NCBI GenBank assembly: GCA_022570795.1
Contig: JAKUDP010000011.1
Location: 1,488,001-1,552,000, forward strand
Source: Sphaerulina vaccinii
Taxonomy: Eukaryota > Ascomycota > Dothideomycetes > Mycosphaerellales > Mycosphaerellaceae
Direction: 5' to 3'
Length of the DNA: 64,000 bases
Under the pieces are notes generated by a model. The model was not told the origin of the DNA. It did not search any database and worked only from the letters and a program-made list of their open reading frames with translations. Position 1 is the first letter of the stretch, and every line of letters starts with the position of its first letter. The position numbers and the translations under genes were made by a program. This document shows positions 61,612 to 64,000 of this stretch, piece after piece.

Positions 61612-64000
61612 GGCAGTCTTGTACAAGTCACACACCAGACTGATGAGTGGGCCGCAGATGCTAACAAGGGTACTCTGCCTCTGGCTAAAGTGCCTGCGAC
61701 CCCAGTGCTTGCACCAAACCTGGCGCAGTCATCTTGTGCTGATCGTTGCGCACAGGACACCGGCAAGCTAGGATAACTCGTGGGCAGTGACCAATACGGT
61801 TCCACACTGCAGCGCGACGGGGACAGGGGCGGCACTGCTTGCCTCACGAAACAGCTGGGACATTTGTCTCTCAACGACATCTACTGACACACCACCTCTG
61901 CTGCTGCCCAGCGCCCAGGCGGAGTCTTCTCACCTCGTCGAGCAGGGACACCAGAGACATCTCCTGTGCTCGTGTCTCCTCAACCATCGCTGTCCTCATC
62001 GATCACAGGTACATTCGTCTCGATACACACATCACGGCACGGTTGTTTGCAGTCTCACACACGGCTCTGCTTAGCCGCCACGCTTTGTTCTTGTCCATCC
62101 AGGCGTTTCACCATGCTCGCAAGCATTGTTCACTACGTATTGGCCATGCGGCATTGGACCCAGCATCCCTCGCCGATGAGCCATGCTATCAAGAAGGCAA
62201 GACATGGACTACACGTCCTTTCTTTGTCCCACTGCCTCACCCGTCCATTCTTTCGGCACGCTGAGGAGAGAGGGTGCATCGTTAGACGGACGCATCGGCA
62301 CGACAGGCTGTGTACACATGGCAACACATTCCTGATGCACGTCGACCATTTCGCACATGGTGTACACGTTCCCGGTACCACGCTCTCAACACGTGAGCGT
62401 GCTGACTCAGTTCTGCACTCGCCGGAGAAAAGATCGACATATGCAGAGTCTGTGGTGTCGTTGTCCGATCATTTCTACTTAACGAGTCTAACGAGTAGAT
62501 TGATGATTGACGCTATAGCAAACGTATTACCATTGCCTATTCGCAACATGGCTAACTTGAACATAACAGGCCCGACATTCAATTAAACACATGGCAAAGT
62601 CTGGCCTGATCAAATTTTGCGATGACCTATTCCGCCCGCTTTATTGCACCTCCGGCGCTGCAGAAGCAAGTAGCTTTTCGTCGATGTAACCTCAGATGTC
62701 CTTGGACGTTTCGGGCAAAGCCAAGCGGTTTCTCACACAAAGAATCGCGATGAACTTTGTGATGAAAGCATCCTTTCGAACGGTCGACCCAAAACGAACG
62801 ACATGATATGAAGCATGAGCACCTCGTGGCACACACGTTGGACGATTGAACACGATTCGGCAAACAAACGACTCGGCTGCAATCAAGCTTGAGCATGCAT
62901 GATCTCGACTTTTGTCACGGGCTTTTTAACCTTTAGCCTTTGCAGGCTGGCGGCCACGTGGAACAGGCACTTTGCACGATGCTGGGCGTCGTGTGGCGCG
63001 CTGGAAGCCGTCAACTCTGCATATTCTGTGTTTGGTTGATCGGAGTGCCTTGCCTTGACTCCACATTCAACCGCTGCTTCGACCGAGTTCTGCTTTCCGG
63101 TCAGCATCGCAGTCCGTGGTTGTGTGATATCGTGACTGTCTGGCTTTGCAGCGCATTGTAGAGAAGTAAGGCTACTGGCCGAGATATCCGCGTGGTTGCA
63201 TGATCGACACGCTAGAAGGTCATTCGAATCTCCTGATAGCCTTCTGGAGTGTGAGCCACATTTCTGATATAGATCGTCCTTATGTAATGGATCGATCCAG
63301 TATCGATTGCGACGGACACAAGCCAACGGGACTTAAGCAGCCACATTGACGATTACTGAACGTGAAGTCGACCATTCGAGCCGCCAAGCACCATCGTATT
63401 AGTCCTTTGGGAAGGTGATGTCTGCCTTCGTCTGCTGCTTTCATCTGTCCGATATCGCCCAACCTATGTTGCGCCTCAAACAGCCTTGGACACAAGTATC
63501 GGGATCTCTTCGGAAACTGATGGACGCCTGCTATCAGGATTGAGGAAGGAAGTGTCACGACATGTAGGGCCTGCAGAAAGGCGCTTGCGCCGAGGTACAG
63601 ATCCCTACGACCTCGTGTTTCTTGCGATTGACCTGCAGTGCGCTGCGTCAAGCATGCGTCTCTCACCCTATCGAGGCTATTCGATGTCACTGCGAGTGTG
63701 GATAGCTCCTGGACCAGGTGAACACCGCAGCATGACTCGCGTGCGAGGATGTCCGCAAGACTGCATGTGAGAGTGGGAGCACAACTCAGAGGCCACCACA
63801 CTGGTATCCGCTCGGAGATTTCTTTTCTGTGATGCCTCGTGCGATGCGAGCTCGTGGCGGTTGGAACACACAGGCTGCCCGCTTGGCATAGGATGCAAAT
63901 CAGCCAAAAATAGTGAAACACACGCGGCAAGTTTTCTGGAGCAGGATCTTACAGTCATCAAGCCACCACTAGCCTTGCCCAACGGGTGTCCGGAATATGC
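61612..64000. other. Upstream region of flbA, no gene supported
   Basis: A 2.4-kb stretch to the window edge. Open frames up to 216 codons occur on both strands (61966-62586, 63280-63930) but lack motifs and overlap one another. It may hold a long flbA promoter or leader; a gene beyond the window edge could have exons here. Confidence 0.35.

Noticed and set aside
63280..63930. A 216-codon minus-strand gene near the right edge
   Set aside because: Overlaps competing frames, starts from no convincing context and has no domain.

Overview
This is nuclear DNA of a filamentous ascomycete (Pezizomycotina). A Dothideomycete is my best guess from gene style, not a proven placement. The evidence is short introns (43-100 nt, many 51-58) with GTRNGT donors and CTGAC/CTAAC branch sites just upstream of YAG, plus clade-typical genes: a HET-domain protein, a DUF1996/WSC wall protein, a FlbA-type RGS protein, and eIF3f and casein kinase I with fungal exon structure. 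No rRNA, CRISPR or bacterial-style operon was seen.

Layout. 0-10 kb: HET protein, two unrecognised proteins, and a tandem pair of RBR-type RING proteins, the second broken by an in-frame TGA. 10-25 kb: secreted DUF1996+3xWSC protein, a coiled-coil protein, monothiol glutaredoxin Grx5 divergent from phosphopantothenoylcysteine decarboxylase, a GFA/CENP-V protein, a decayed gene, Utp25 divergent from eIF3f, and a second GFA protein. 25-32 kb: a Tcp11/Sok1 protein, a 3.4-kb gene-poor stretch, and a 2OG-Fe(II) dioxygenase. 32-35.3 kb: a diverged inverted repeat, then the most striking feature, eight tandem units of about 230 bp that look like a family of small structured RNA genes. 35-46.5 kb: Cox18-type insertase, Alg11, an M61-like peptidase, two inverted BTB genes (one frameshifted), an Hlj1-type J protein and an Aim19-like membrane protein. 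46.5-50.8 kb: repeats, including inverted copies of the casein kinase I leader and a second tandem array. 50.8-64 kb: casein kinase I with a 199-codon open frame after its stop, a short DNA transposon with perfect terminal repeats and target duplication, Chk1 and FlbA.

Most genes are unrelated housekeeping or regulatory genes, as is normal in such genomes. Likely shared promoters are Utp25/eIF3f (ribosome assembly and translation initiation) and Grx5/PPCDC (Fe-S and CoA metabolism).

The main candidate for something undescribed is the array at 33,490-35,333. Every unit has a TATA-like element exactly 27 nt before a predicted RNA start, a tRNA-type A box, a hairpin with compensatory base changes, complementary ends and a terminal T-run. 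This suggests RNA polymerase III transcripts of about 150 nt. It is inferred from comparing the eight units by eye; expression is unproven.
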